Shown: piece after piece, positions 1 to 6,189 of the stretch
Numbering within the stretch: the stretch's first letter is position 1
Layout of the letters: every line of letters begins with the position of its first letter
DNA from: JBCBSZ01 sp039185015
GTDB taxonomy: Bacteria > Actinomycetota > Acidimicrobiia > Acidimicrobiales > Poriferisodalaceae
NCBI GenBank assembly: GCA_039185015.1
Contig: JBCDAU010000073.1
Coordinates: 1 to 9,007 of the forward strand
Length of the DNA: 9,007 nucleotides
Direction of reading: 5' to 3'
Position numbers and translations under genes: made by a program
Notes under the pieces: generated by a model
Seen by the model: only the letters and a program-made list of their open reading frames with translations
What the model was told of the DNA's origin: nothing
Database searches by the model: none

Positions 1-1
1 C

Positions 2-727
2 GAGATGATGGGGCCGATCCACGAGCCGGTCATCGAGGGCTACACCACCCTCGGCTACCTCGCCGCCCGCACGAACACGATCGAGCTCGGCCTCCTCGTC
101 GGCGGCGCGACCTACCGCCACGCCGGGGTGCTCGCGAAGACCGTCGCCACGCTCGATGTGCTCTCCGGTGGTCGGTCCCGGCTCGGGCTCGGGGCTGCCT
201 GGTACGAGCGGGAGCACGTCGGGCTCGGGGTGCCGTTCCCGTCGGTGCGGGAGCGCTTCGAGCTGCTCGACGATGTCGTCGGCGTGTGCCAGCAGATGTG
301 GAGCGACGACGACGGCCCGTTCCACGGGCGTCACCTGCACCTCACCGAGACCGTCTGCTCGCCCCGCCCGGTGCGGCGCCCGCCGCTGATCATCGGCGGC
401 GACGGTGAGCGCCGCACCCTCCTCGCCGTCGCCCGCCACGCCGACGCCTGCAACGTCGGTGCCGCGCCGCTCGATCAGCTGGCGCACAAGCTGCGCGTGC
501 TCGACGGGCACTGCGAGGCGGTCGGCCGTGATCCGGCGTCGGTGCGGCGGACGGTCATCTCGAGCGCCGATCCCTTCGCCGACCTCGACGGTTTCCTCCG
601 CCACATGGAGGCGGCCGCTGCGCTCGGCGTCGATGAGGTCGCCATCGTGTCGATGGGCGATCCCGTCGCCCTCGCCGAGGCCATCGGCGAGCAGCTGGCC
701 GCCCCGCTGGCACAGATGGGAGCCTGA
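2..727 (+). CDS. LLM class F420-dependent oxidoreductase (TIGR03560-like), 5'-truncated
   Basis: This is the C-terminal part of a luciferase-like monooxygenase-fold enzyme that probably uses coenzyme F420; its substrate cannot be told. The reading frame is open from the left edge (first full codon GAG at base 2), so the Met codons at 5 and 8 are probably internal. Family full length is about 290-330 residues, so some 50-60 N-terminal residues appear to lie outside the window. Numbering from the Met at base 5, recognisable segments are EGYTTLGYLAART (11-23), TYRHAGVLAKTVATLD (37-51), LGLGAAWYEREH (60-71), the GPFHGRHLHL region (104-113), and PPLIIGGDGERRTL followed by ARHADACN (126-150). These match the TIGR03560 branch of the LLM superfamily as I know it. 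The gene is convergent with the WYL regulator, with only 22 nt between stops and no clear terminator hairpin there. Confidence 0.88.
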   Translation, partial: EMMGPIHEPVIEGYTTLGYLAARTNTIELGLLVGGATYRHAGVLAKTVATLDVLSGGRSRLGLGAAWYEREHVGLGVPFPSVRERFELLDDVVGVCQQMWSDDDGPFHGRHLHLTETVCSPRPVRRPPLIIGGDGERRTLLAVARHADACNVGAAPLDQLAHKLRVLDGHCEAVGRDPASVRRTVISSADPFADLDGFLRHMEAAAALGVDEVAIVSMGDPVALAEAIGEQLAAPLAQMGA

Positions 728-749
728 GGGTCCCGGCTCCGGAGGGTGC

Positions 750-1706
750 TCACCCGAAGCGGCAGAGGAGCTCGGTGCCGTGCTCGGCGAGGCGCTCGGT
801 CAGCTCGGCCGGCGGATCGACGAGCTCGATCGCCCGCATCATCCCGGCGATCTGGGCAGCCAGAGCCTCCGCGTGGACCGCGCCGATCGTCACCCAGGTG
901 CGGCCGTCGTCGGCCGGCTCGTGGGGGGTGACCTCGACGCCGAGCGAGCGGAGGTTGGCCAGCGCCGTGTCGTCGACGACGGCCCGCACGAGCAGGTGCC
1001 GGTTGCGCTCGACGTACCCGGCGGTGATCTCGTCCCATGCAGCGCGTAGGTCGAAGTCCGCGGCCGGTTCGAACCGGTCGTCGAGCACGTCGACGGTCGT
1101 GATCCGGTCGATGCGGAACGTCCGCTGCCCGGCCGCCGTGCCAGCCACGAGGTACCAGGCGCCGCGCTTGGCCACCAGGCCGAGTGGTTCGACGATTCGT
1201 CGAGACCCGCCGGTGCGGGGGTTGCGGTAGCCGAGGTCGACGCAGCGATGCTCGAGGACGGCCAGCTGGAGTGGCTCGAGCCAGTGTTCCCGCGGCTCCT
1301 CCGACAGCAGCGAGTTCGGGTTCCCCCAGGGTCGGTCGTCGGACAGCATCGAGGAGATGAGGCTGCGGGCCTCGTCGCGGATCGGCTCGGGAAGCGCCTG
1401 CGTCAGCTTGGCGAACGCCTGAGCCGACTCCGGTGTCGCCTGCCCGGCGGCGGTCGCCATCGTCACCAGCGCCCGAGCCTCGGCCGAGCGCAGTCCGGTG
1501 AGGTCGGTCGAGGCGCCACCGATCAGCTGCCACCCGCCGCCGCGACCTCGTCGGGAGAACACCGGGATGCCGGCCACGGCCAGCGCGTCCAGATCGCGGC
1601 GGGCGGTGCGCTCGGAGATCTCGAGCTCGTCGGCGACCTCGCGAGCCGTGACCGTGCCGCGCGCCTGGAGGAGCAGGAGGGTCGCCACCAGCCGGTCCGC
1701 GCGCAC
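750..1706 (-). CDS. WYL-domain helix-turn-helix transcriptional regulator
   Basis: This 318-residue cytoplasmic DNA-binding regulator has standard WYL architecture. An N-terminal winged HTH lies at about residues 3-60 (TAREVADELEISERTARRDL, then the wing SRRGRGGGW). A middle WYL domain carries the signature GAWYLVAG (W184, Y185, L186) followed by RTFRIDRI (195-202). A WCX-type C-terminal region lies at about 235-315. WYL domains are thought to bind small ligands or nucleic acid; the ligand here is unknown. The start is a GTG, chosen because RADRLVATLLLLQ is the usual beginning of this family; a weak purine-rich GAGAAGA lies upstream. The gene is divergent from the TIGR03086 gene, and a palindrome sits between their starts. 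Autoregulation and control of that neighbour are therefore likely, though inferred. Confidence 0.92.
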   Translation of the reverse strand: MRADRLVATLLLLQARGTVTAREVADELEISERTARRDLDALAVAGIPVFSRRGRGGGWQLIGGASTDLTGLRSAEARALVTMATAAGQATPESAQAFAKLTQALPEPIRDEARSLISSMLSDDRPWGNPNSLLSEEPREHWLEPLQLAVLEHRCVDLGYRNPRTGGSRRIVEPLGLVAKRGAWYLVAGTAAGQRTFRIDRITTVDVLDDRFEPAADFDLRAAWDEITAGYVERNRHLLVRAVVDDTALANLRSLGVEVTPHEPADDGRTWVTIGAVHAEALAAQIAGMMRAIELVDPPAELTERLAEHGTELLCRFG

Positions 1707-1723
1707 GCTCGGATCTTCTCAGA

Positions 1724-1750
1724 CAAACCGGTCAGTCGATGACCGCTTTG
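1724..1750. promoter_or_regulatory. 27-bp near-perfect palindrome, candidate WYL-regulator operator
   Basis: The left arm CAAACCGGTCA (1724-1734) and right arm TGACCGCTTTG (1740-1750) are inverted repeats matching at 10 of 11 positions. The spacer is GTCGA, and the inner six pairs are perfect. The centre (1737) is 31 bases from the GTG of the WYL regulator and 32 from the preferred ATG of the divergent TIGR03086 gene. This position suits a shared operator that controls both genes. Binding by the WYL protein is inferred from adjacency alone. Confidence 0.6.
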
Positions 1751-1755
1751 GTGTC

Positions 1756-1760
1756 GGAGG
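1756..1760 (+). promoter_or_regulatory. Shine-Dalgarno GGAGG that decides the start of the TIGR03086 gene
   Basis: GGAGG ends 8 nt before the ATG at 1769. No comparable motif precedes the in-frame ATG at 1739, which lies inside the palindrome. This favours 1769 as the translation start. Confidence 0.7.
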
Positions 1761-1768
1761 CTGGGTCC

Positions 1769-2401
1769 ATGACCACGACGACCGACTCCATCGAGATCAC
1801 CTACACCGACGGCGCTCCGCTCGCCGTCGACGATCCTCGCCTCCCGCTGGCCCGCACGGCCCAGCTCGCCCACGCCCTCGCCGCACGGGTCGACGAGACG
1901 AACGCTGCGCTGACGACCCCGTGCCCCGACTGGGACGTCGCAGCCCTGACCCGTCACGTGGTGGGCGTGTTCCGCCGCGTCGCCGCCGCGCCGACCGGCG
2001 CGGACCTGAACGCCATGTCGGTCGTGCCCGACATCGACGTCACCGATCTCGGTGCGGCGCTCGACGACGCCACGGCGTCGGTGCACGCGGCGTGGAGCGA
2101 TCCGAGCCGGCTCGAGCAGCTCATCGAGGCGCCGTGGGGCCCGACGCCGGGAGCGGTGTGCCTGCTGATCTGGGCGAGCGACGTCGCCGTCCACTGCTGG
2201 GATCTCGCCGTCGCCCTCGGGATCGACGTCAACTGGCCCGACGACATCGCGGTGCTCGACGGTGTGATGCGCGGCGGCCTCCCCGCGGAAGGTCGCGACG
2301 AGATCCCCTTCGGTGAGGTGGTCGAGGTGGCCGAGGACGCGTCGCCGATCGACCGGTTGGTCGCCTGGGTCGGCCGCGACCCGGCGCTCGCCCCGCGCTG
2401 A
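1769..2401 (+). CDS. TIGR03086 family metal-binding protein (mycothiol-dependent maleylpyruvate isomerase-like, DinB fold)
   Basis: This 210-residue protein of the DinB/MDMPI superfamily belongs to the actinobacterial TIGR03086 family. Members are thought to be metal-dependent, and some use mycothiol; the reaction here is unknown. Visible family features are LTTPCPDWDVAALTRHVVG (residues 48-66, with probable metal ligand H63), SDVAVHCWDLAVALG (137-151, with H142 a second likely ligand), and the conserved C-terminal ending SPIDRLVAWVGRDP (192-205). The start at 1769 is preferred over the in-frame ATG at 1739 because it has a well-spaced GGAGG, and the longer form would begin inside the palindrome. 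The gene is divergent from the WYL regulator, its probable controller, and convergent with xylA, with a single base between the two stop codons. Confidence 0.85.
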   Translation: MTTTTDSIEITYTDGAPLAVDDPRLPLARTAQLAHALAARVDETNAALTTPCPDWDVAALTRHVVGVFRRVAAAPTGADLNAMSVVPDIDVTDLGAALDDATASVHAAWSDPSRLEQLIEAPWGPTPGAVCLLIWASDVAVHCWDLAVALGIDVNWPDDIAVLDGVMRGGLPAEGRDEIPFGEVVEVAEDASPIDRLVAWVGRDPALAPR

Positions 2402-2414
2402 GTCAGCGAGCGAG
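2387..2414. terminator. Hairpin spanning both stop codons of convergent genes, candidate bidirectional terminator
   Basis: CGCTG (2396-2400) pairs with CAGCG (2404-2408) around a 3-nt loop. Outside an asymmetric internal loop, CTCGC (2387-2391) pairs with GCGAG (2410-2414). The apex contains TGA of the TIGR03086 gene, one base, then TCA, which is the xylA stop read on the minus strand. The same structure would form in either transcript. There is no U tract, so a terminator role is tentative. Confidence 0.35.
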
Positions 2415-3728
2415 GTCGATCGCCCGGGCGACAGCGTTCTCGAGCCGCTCCTGGCGGCCCGAGCGCGGCGTCGGGCTCGGCGACTCGAAGGCGTGAGCCC
2501 GGAGCGAGGCGAGGGTCGCCTCGCCGCCGAGGATGTCGGAGCCGAGATCCGAGTCCCAGGCCCGGTACCGGCAGTCCACGGCGTCGACGAGCGTCCGGTC
2601 CTCGATGAGCTGCGCGGCGACGAGCAGGCTGTGGGCCATCGTGTCCATGCCGCCGATGTGCGCGTGGAAGAGGTCGTCACGGGCGATGGACTGGCGGCGC
2701 AGCTTGGCGTCGAAGTTCAGCCCGCCGCTGGTGAAGCCGCCGCCCTTGAGGACCTCGTACATGCCGAGGCTCATCTGCTCGACCGAGACGGGGAACCGGT
2801 CCACGTCCCAGCCGAGCCGGTCGTCGCCGGCGTTGGCGTCGATGCTCCCCAACGTGCCGGTCGCCACCGCGGGGGCGACCTCGTGGGCGAAGTCGTGCCC
2901 GGAGAGCGTGGCGTGGTTCACCTCGATGTTGACGAACACCTCGCCGACGAGGTCGTACTGCTCGAGGAAGCCGTGCACGGCGGCGACGTCGAAGTCGTAC
3001 TGGTGCTTGGTCGGCTCGAAGGGCTTCGGCTCGATCAGCAGGAGCCCCTCGAAGCCGATGTCGCGCTTCCGTTCGACGACCATCGTGAGGAAGCGGGCGA
3101 GCTGCTCGCGCTCGCGGCGGACGTCGGTGTTGAGGAGCGTCTCGTAGCCCTCGCGGCCGCCCCACATCACGTAGTTGTGACCACCGAGGCAGTGGGTGGC
3201 GTCGAGGCACTCGCACACCTGGGCCGCGGCCATCGCGAAGACCTCGGGGTCGGGGTTGGTCGCCGCTCCTGCGGCGTAGCGCGGGTCGGAGAAGAGGTTG
3301 GCGGTGCCCCAGAGGACCTCCACACCGGTCCGCTCGATGTGTCCAGCGGCGACGTCGACCATGTGTCGGAGCAGCTCGGCGCTCTCGGCGACGCAGCGGC
3401 CCGTGGGGGCGATGTCGACGTCGTGGAAGCAGAAGTAGGGCACGCCGAGCTTCTCGAAGAACTCGAACGCGGCGGCCATCTTGCGCTCGGCGGCCTCGAT
3501 CTCGTCGTGGGCACCGATCCAGGGCCGGTCGAGCGTGCCGTCGCCGAAGATGTCGAACCCGGACCAGGCGAAGCTGTGCCAGTAGCTCACGGCGAAGCGC
3601 AGGTGCTCCTCCATGCGCCTGCCGAGCACGAGGCGATCGGCGTCGTACCAGCGGAAGGAGAGCGGGTCGGCGCTCTCCGGGCCCCGGTAGCGGATCGGCT
3701 CCGGCACGGTCGCGAAGAACTCGGTCAT
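2403..3728 (-). CDS. xylA: Xylose isomerase, class II
   Basis: XylA interconverts D-xylose and D-xylulose (EC 5.3.1.5), a cytoplasmic TIM-barrel enzyme using two divalent metals. At 441 residues it has class II (E. coli-type) length and sequence, unlike the roughly 390-residue class I enzymes of Streptomyces. Start-region similarity, EEHLRFAVSYWHSFAW, LWGTANLFSDPRY and WGGREGYETLLNTD all match E. coli XylA. Catalytic and metal residues are all present, one position later than in E. coli: H102 (FHDVD), E233 and K235 (IEPKP), E269, H272, D297, D308, D310 and D340. A conserved Glu in LGGENYV is His here (H184). The ATG at 3728 is the first in-frame start; there are no in-frame GTG or TTG codons back to the Shine-Dalgarno, which sits 22 nt upstream and instead serves a tiny leader ORF. 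The divergent ROK repressor is the probable regulator. No xylulokinase gene is in the window. Confidence 0.97.
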   Translation of the reverse strand: MTEFFATVPEPIRYRGPESADPLSFRWYDADRLVLGRRMEEHLRFAVSYWHSFAWSGFDIFGDGTLDRPWIGAHDEIEAAERKMAAAFEFFEKLGVPYFCFHDVDIAPTGRCVAESAELLRHMVDVAAGHIERTGVEVLWGTANLFSDPRYAAGAATNPDPEVFAMAAAQVCECLDATHCLGGHNYVMWGGREGYETLLNTDVRREREQLARFLTMVVERKRDIGFEGLLLIEPKPFEPTKHQYDFDVAAVHGFLEQYDLVGEVFVNIEVNHATLSGHDFAHEVAPAVATGTLGSIDANAGDDRLGWDVDRFPVSVEQMSLGMYEVLKGGGFTSGGLNFDAKLRRQSIARDDLFHAHIGGMDTMAHSLLVAAQLIEDRTLVDAVDCRYRAWDSDLGSDILGGEATLASLRAHAFESPSPTPRSGRQERLENAVARAIDLAR

Positions 3729-3742
3729 GGCGTCGCTCGCAT
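3725..3742 (-). CDS. Five-codon leader ORF overlapping the xylA start (putative)
   Basis: On the minus strand ATG CGA GCG ACG CCA TGA encodes MRATP. It is preceded by GGGAGGG (3757-3751) at an 8-nt spacing. Its stop overlaps the xylA start as ATGA. The Shine-Dalgarno is well placed for this ORF but 22 nt from the xylA ATG. Ribosomes may therefore load here and reinitiate at xylA. This is a sequence-only proposal; the alternative is chance, with xylA translated from a distant or weak site. Confidence 0.4.
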   Translation of the reverse strand: MRATP

Positions 3743-3768
3743 CGCTGGTCCCCTCCCTGCCCGCAGCA

Positions 3769-3793
3769 ATATGTAGTGACTGTGGACAAATAT
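3769..3793. promoter_or_regulatory. AT-rich partial dyad, candidate xylA promoter/ROK operator
   Basis: This is the only AT-rich island in the xylA-ROK gap. It is flanked by ATAT at each end and has a central AC-T-GT; 7 of 12 symmetric positions are complementary, so the symmetry is partial. Read on the minus strand it contains TACATA (3775-3770), a plausible -10 for xylA that would start transcription near 3763, just before the leader Shine-Dalgarno. No good -35 is visible at the expected distance. Confidence 0.35.
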
Positions 3794-3796
3794 CGC

Positions 3797-3813
3797 CGAG
3801 GAGATCCTCCTCG
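3797..3813. repeat. Perfect 7-bp inverted repeat in the xylA-ROK gap
   Basis: CGAGGAG (3797-3803) and CTCCTCG (3807-3813) are perfect inverted repeats around ATC. It could be a DNA operator half of the xylA/ROK control region or an RNA hairpin; the sequence does not decide between them. It lies just upstream of the candidate xylA promoter and downstream of nothing coding. Confidence 0.4.
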
Positions 3814-3945
3814 CGACGGCTGCGCCTGTCAAGGAGGCGGATGCGGGGAGCGTGGATTTGACGGAACGGGCAACAAATGACGGTTGTGGGCGGCCGACGG
3901 CGTCTGGTACGACGAGATCGTGAGGTCTCGCCGATCGGGGTGCCG

Positions 3946-5130
3946 ATGAGCGACAGCGTCGCGCCGGGCCGGGCGCCGCGTTCGGCGCGCCAGACCAACC
4001 GCCACGCGATCCTGCGGGCGTTGCACCTCCACGGAGCGACGTCGCGGTCCGAGCTGGTGCAGAGCACCGGGCTGACCCGCAGCGCCGTCGGGTCGCTGGT
4101 CGGGGACCTCGCCGCCCTCGGGCTCGTCGAGGAGGCCGGGTCGACCCGACGTGACGGTCCTGGTCGACCGTCGAGCGCCGTCCGGCCCCGCGGCACGCAG
4201 GTCGTCATCGCCGTCGATCTGATGGTCGACTCGATCGGCGTCGCTGCCGTCGCGCTCGGCGGCGCGGTGGTCCGCTCGATCCGCTGGCCGCGTCGTCGGA
4301 CCGCGCAGCCGCCGCACGAGGTCATCGACGACGCCCTCCGCGGCATCGAGCGCGTCACGGCGACCCTGGACGACGACGTCGAGGTCCGTGGCCTCGGAGT
4401 CGCCGTGCCGGGGCTCATCTCGCCCGACGACCACCGCGTCCTGCTCGCCCCCAACCTCGGCTGGGTCGACGTCGACCTCGTCGCTCCCTTCCGGGCCCGG
4501 CTCGGCGACCTTCCCGTCGTCGTCGGCAACGACGGCGACGTCGGCGCGCTCGCCGAGGTGCGTCGGGGCAGCGCCATCGGACACGACCACGTCCTCTACG
4601 TCACGAGCGAGGTCGGCGTCGGTGCCGGGATCATCGCCGGCGGCGAGCTCGTGACCGGCAGCGCCGGCATCGCCGGCGAGGTGGGCCACACGCCGGTCAA
4701 CCCGGCCGGGCGACGATGCAGCTGCGGGGCGATCGGATGCCTCGAGACCGAGATCGGTGAGCACGCCCTGCTGCTGCGGGCGGGCCGGACGATCGACGAG
4801 GGGCGTCAGGGCATCGCCGACCTGCTGCGTGATGCGGCGGCCGGCGACACCACGGTGATCGAGGCGCTCCGGGAGCACACCGTCTGGGTGGCGTTCGGAC
4901 TGACCGGCATGGTCCACCTCCTCAACGTCGACGTCGTGGTGCTCGGAGGACTGCTCGGCGAGGTGATGCCGTTCGTCCACGACCAGCTGGCCGAGGAGCT
5001 GAACGCCCGCCTGCTCCCGTCGATGCGCGGCACCGCGGTCGTCGCCGCTGCCCTGGGTGAGGACGCCCCGGTGATCGGTGCGGCCGAGCGGATCTGGGAC
5101 GTCGTGATCGCCGAGCTCATCGCCGGCTGA
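3946..5130 (+). CDS. ROK-family transcriptional repressor, probable xylose regulator (XylR-like)
   Basis: This 394-residue protein joins an N-terminal winged HTH (about residues 17-67: RQTNRHAILRALHLHG, then GLTRSAVGSLVGDLAALGLVEEAG) to a ROK sugar-binding domain. ROK marks are GVAVPGLISPDD, VVVGNDGDVGALAE, the GEVGHTPVNP segment with H248, and the zinc-type cluster CSCGAIGCLE (C258, C260, C265). ROK repressors release DNA when a sugar or sugar phosphate binds. Divergence from xylA makes xylose the likely effector, by inference. The start at 3946 is preferred over the in-frame ATG at 3877 because family members begin shortly before the HTH and GGGG lies 5 nt upstream; the longer form would add 23 Arg-rich residues. 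The stop abuts the stop of the convergent histidine kinase with no base between. Confidence 0.9.
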   Translation: MSDSVAPGRAPRSARQTNRHAILRALHLHGATSRSELVQSTGLTRSAVGSLVGDLAALGLVEEAGSTRRDGPGRPSSAVRPRGTQVVIAVDLMVDSIGVAAVALGGAVVRSIRWPRRRTAQPPHEVIDDALRGIERVTATLDDDVEVRGLGVAVPGLISPDDHRVLLAPNLGWVDVDLVAPFRARLGDLPVVVGNDGDVGALAEVRRGSAIGHDHVLYVTSEVGVGAGIIAGGELVTGSAGIAGEVGHTPVNPAGRRCSCGAIGCLETEIGEHALLLRAGRTIDEGRQGIADLLRDAAAGDTTVIEALREHTVWVAFGLTGMVHLLNVDVVVLGGLLGEVMPFVHDQLAEELNARLLPSMRGTAVVAAALGEDAPVIGAAERIWDVVIAELIAG

Positions 5131-6189
5131 CTACGGCACCCGGGGCAGGGTCACCACGAACGTCGAGCCCCGCCCGGTCCCGGCCGAGCTCGCCTCGAGT
5201 GAGCCGCCGTGGGCCCAGACGAGCTGGCGGGCGATCGTGAGGCCGACGCCCGTCCCGTCGGCGTACTGGTCGTCGGCGCGATAGAAGCGCTCGAAGACCT
5301 GGGCGACCTCCTCGCCCGTGAGCCCGCGCCCGGTGTCGGCGACGGTCACCGTGGCGTCGTCGACTCCGGCTGCGGTGGTCACATCGACCCGCCCCTCGTC
5401 GGTGTACTGGATGGCGTTGCCGATCACGTTGGTGAGGACCTGCACGAGCCGGTCCTCGTCCCCGCGGACCCAGATCGGGCCGACGGCGTCGATCCGCAGC
5501 GAGAGGTCCTTCGCCTCGGCCTGCACCTGCAGTAGCTCGACGACCCGCCGGGCCAGGCCGGCGAGATCGAGCCGGGCGCCGTGCGTCAGCGGATCCTGCT
5601 CGGCCGAGGACGACAGTGCCGACAGGTCGCCGGCCAGTCGGCGGAGGCGGGCGGCTTCGCGGCCGATGCCGGCGAAGGTCTCGTCGTCGGCGGCGACGAC
5701 GCCGTCCATGAGGGCCTCCATCGAGCCCTCGATGGTGGACAGCGGCGTACGCAGCTCGTGGGCGATGTCGCCGATGAGTCGAAGTCGTCGCTCTTCGGTC
5801 TCGGCCAAGGTGCGGGCGAGGGTCTGCACGTCATCGCCGAGGGCATCGAGCTCGTCCACCCCCGTCCGCTCGACCGTGACGTCGTAGTCGCCGCTCGCCA
5901 TCCGGCGGGTCGCCCGGCCGAGTCGTTCCATCGGAGCGGCCAACCGTCGCGTGACCCGCAGGCTCACGAACGACGCCGCGATGAGCGCGGCCGAGATGAT
6001 GCCGAGCAGGAGGAACGGTCCGAAGCTCTCTTCGTCCCCGCCCTTGCCAGGGCTGCCGGGCCAGCCGGTGACGAGCTCGAAGATCAGCCCGAGCACCAGC
6101 CCCAGCAGGATCATCACCCCGACCGCCGCGAACATCACGAGGAGATGCGATCGGAAGAGCTGCCGGCGCAACGTCTTGGTGGGCGGCAT
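5131..6189 (-). CDS. Two-component sensor histidine kinase (HAMP-HisKA-HATPase)
   Basis: This 352-residue membrane kinase partners the response regulator immediately upstream. TM1 is at about residues 15-40 and TM2 at about 57-77, leaving an outside loop of only about 16 residues (around TGWPGSPGKGGDEES). It is therefore unlikely to have a folded extracytoplasmic sensor. A HAMP linker follows (about 78-130). HisKA contains GDIAHELRTPLS with phospho-acceptor H144. HATPase_c has the N box NVIGNAIQYT (N254, N258), G1 DTGRGL (D285), F box FERFYR, and G2 GTGVGLTIA. All catalytic motifs are intact. The start ATG shares its A with the last base of the regulator's TGA stop (TGATG), which indicates translational coupling. 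The signal is not evident; a short loop often means sensing within the membrane or through a partner protein, and the SHOCT membrane protein of the same cluster is one candidate. Confidence 0.95.
   Translation of the reverse strand: MPPTKTLRRQLFRSHLLVMFAAVGVMILLGLVLGLIFELVTGWPGSPGKGGDEESFGPFLLLGIISAALIAASFVSLRVTRRLAAPMERLGRATRRMASGDYDVTVERTGVDELDALGDDVQTLARTLAETEERRLRLIGDIAHELRTPLSTIEGSMEALMDGVVAADDETFAGIGREAARLRRLAGDLSALSSSAEQDPLTHGARLDLAGLARRVVELLQVQAEAKDLSLRIDAVGPIWVRGDEDRLVQVLTNVIGNAIQYTDEGRVDVTTAAGVDDATVTVADTGRGLTGEEVAQVFERFYRADDQYADGTGVGLTIARQLVWAHGGSLEASSAGTGRGSTFVVTLPRVP

Noticed and set aside
728..749. Possible terminator between the LLM and WYL genes
   Set aside because: CTCCGGAG and CCGG repeats give no stem with a workable loop, and there is no U tract.
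1739..1768. N-terminal ten-residue extension of the TIGR03086 protein
   Set aside because: The upstream ATG lies inside the palindrome and has no Shine-Dalgarno; the ATG at 1769 has GGAGG at good spacing.
2313..3776. A 487-codon plus-strand frame opposite xylA
   Set aside because: The translation is Val/Glu/Gly/Ala-rich without family motifs and lies entirely over the strongly supported xylA; typical GC-rich shadow.
3831..3861. Six-codon ORF (MRGAWI) after AAGGAGG in the ROK leader
   Set aside because: Shine-Dalgarno spacing is only 3 nt and the ORF ends 84 nt before the preferred ROK start, so it is not coupled to it; probably chance.
3877..3945. Longer ROK protein starting at the ATG at 3877
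   Set aside because: It adds 23 Arg-rich residues before the usual family start, with no clear Shine-Dalgarno; 3946 fits better, although it is not excluded.
3729..4577. N-terminal extension of the xylA frame on the minus strand
   Set aside because: It is antisense to the ROK gene, Arg/Thr/Ser-rich low-complexity translation, and E. coli-like XylA sequence begins at the ATG at 3728.
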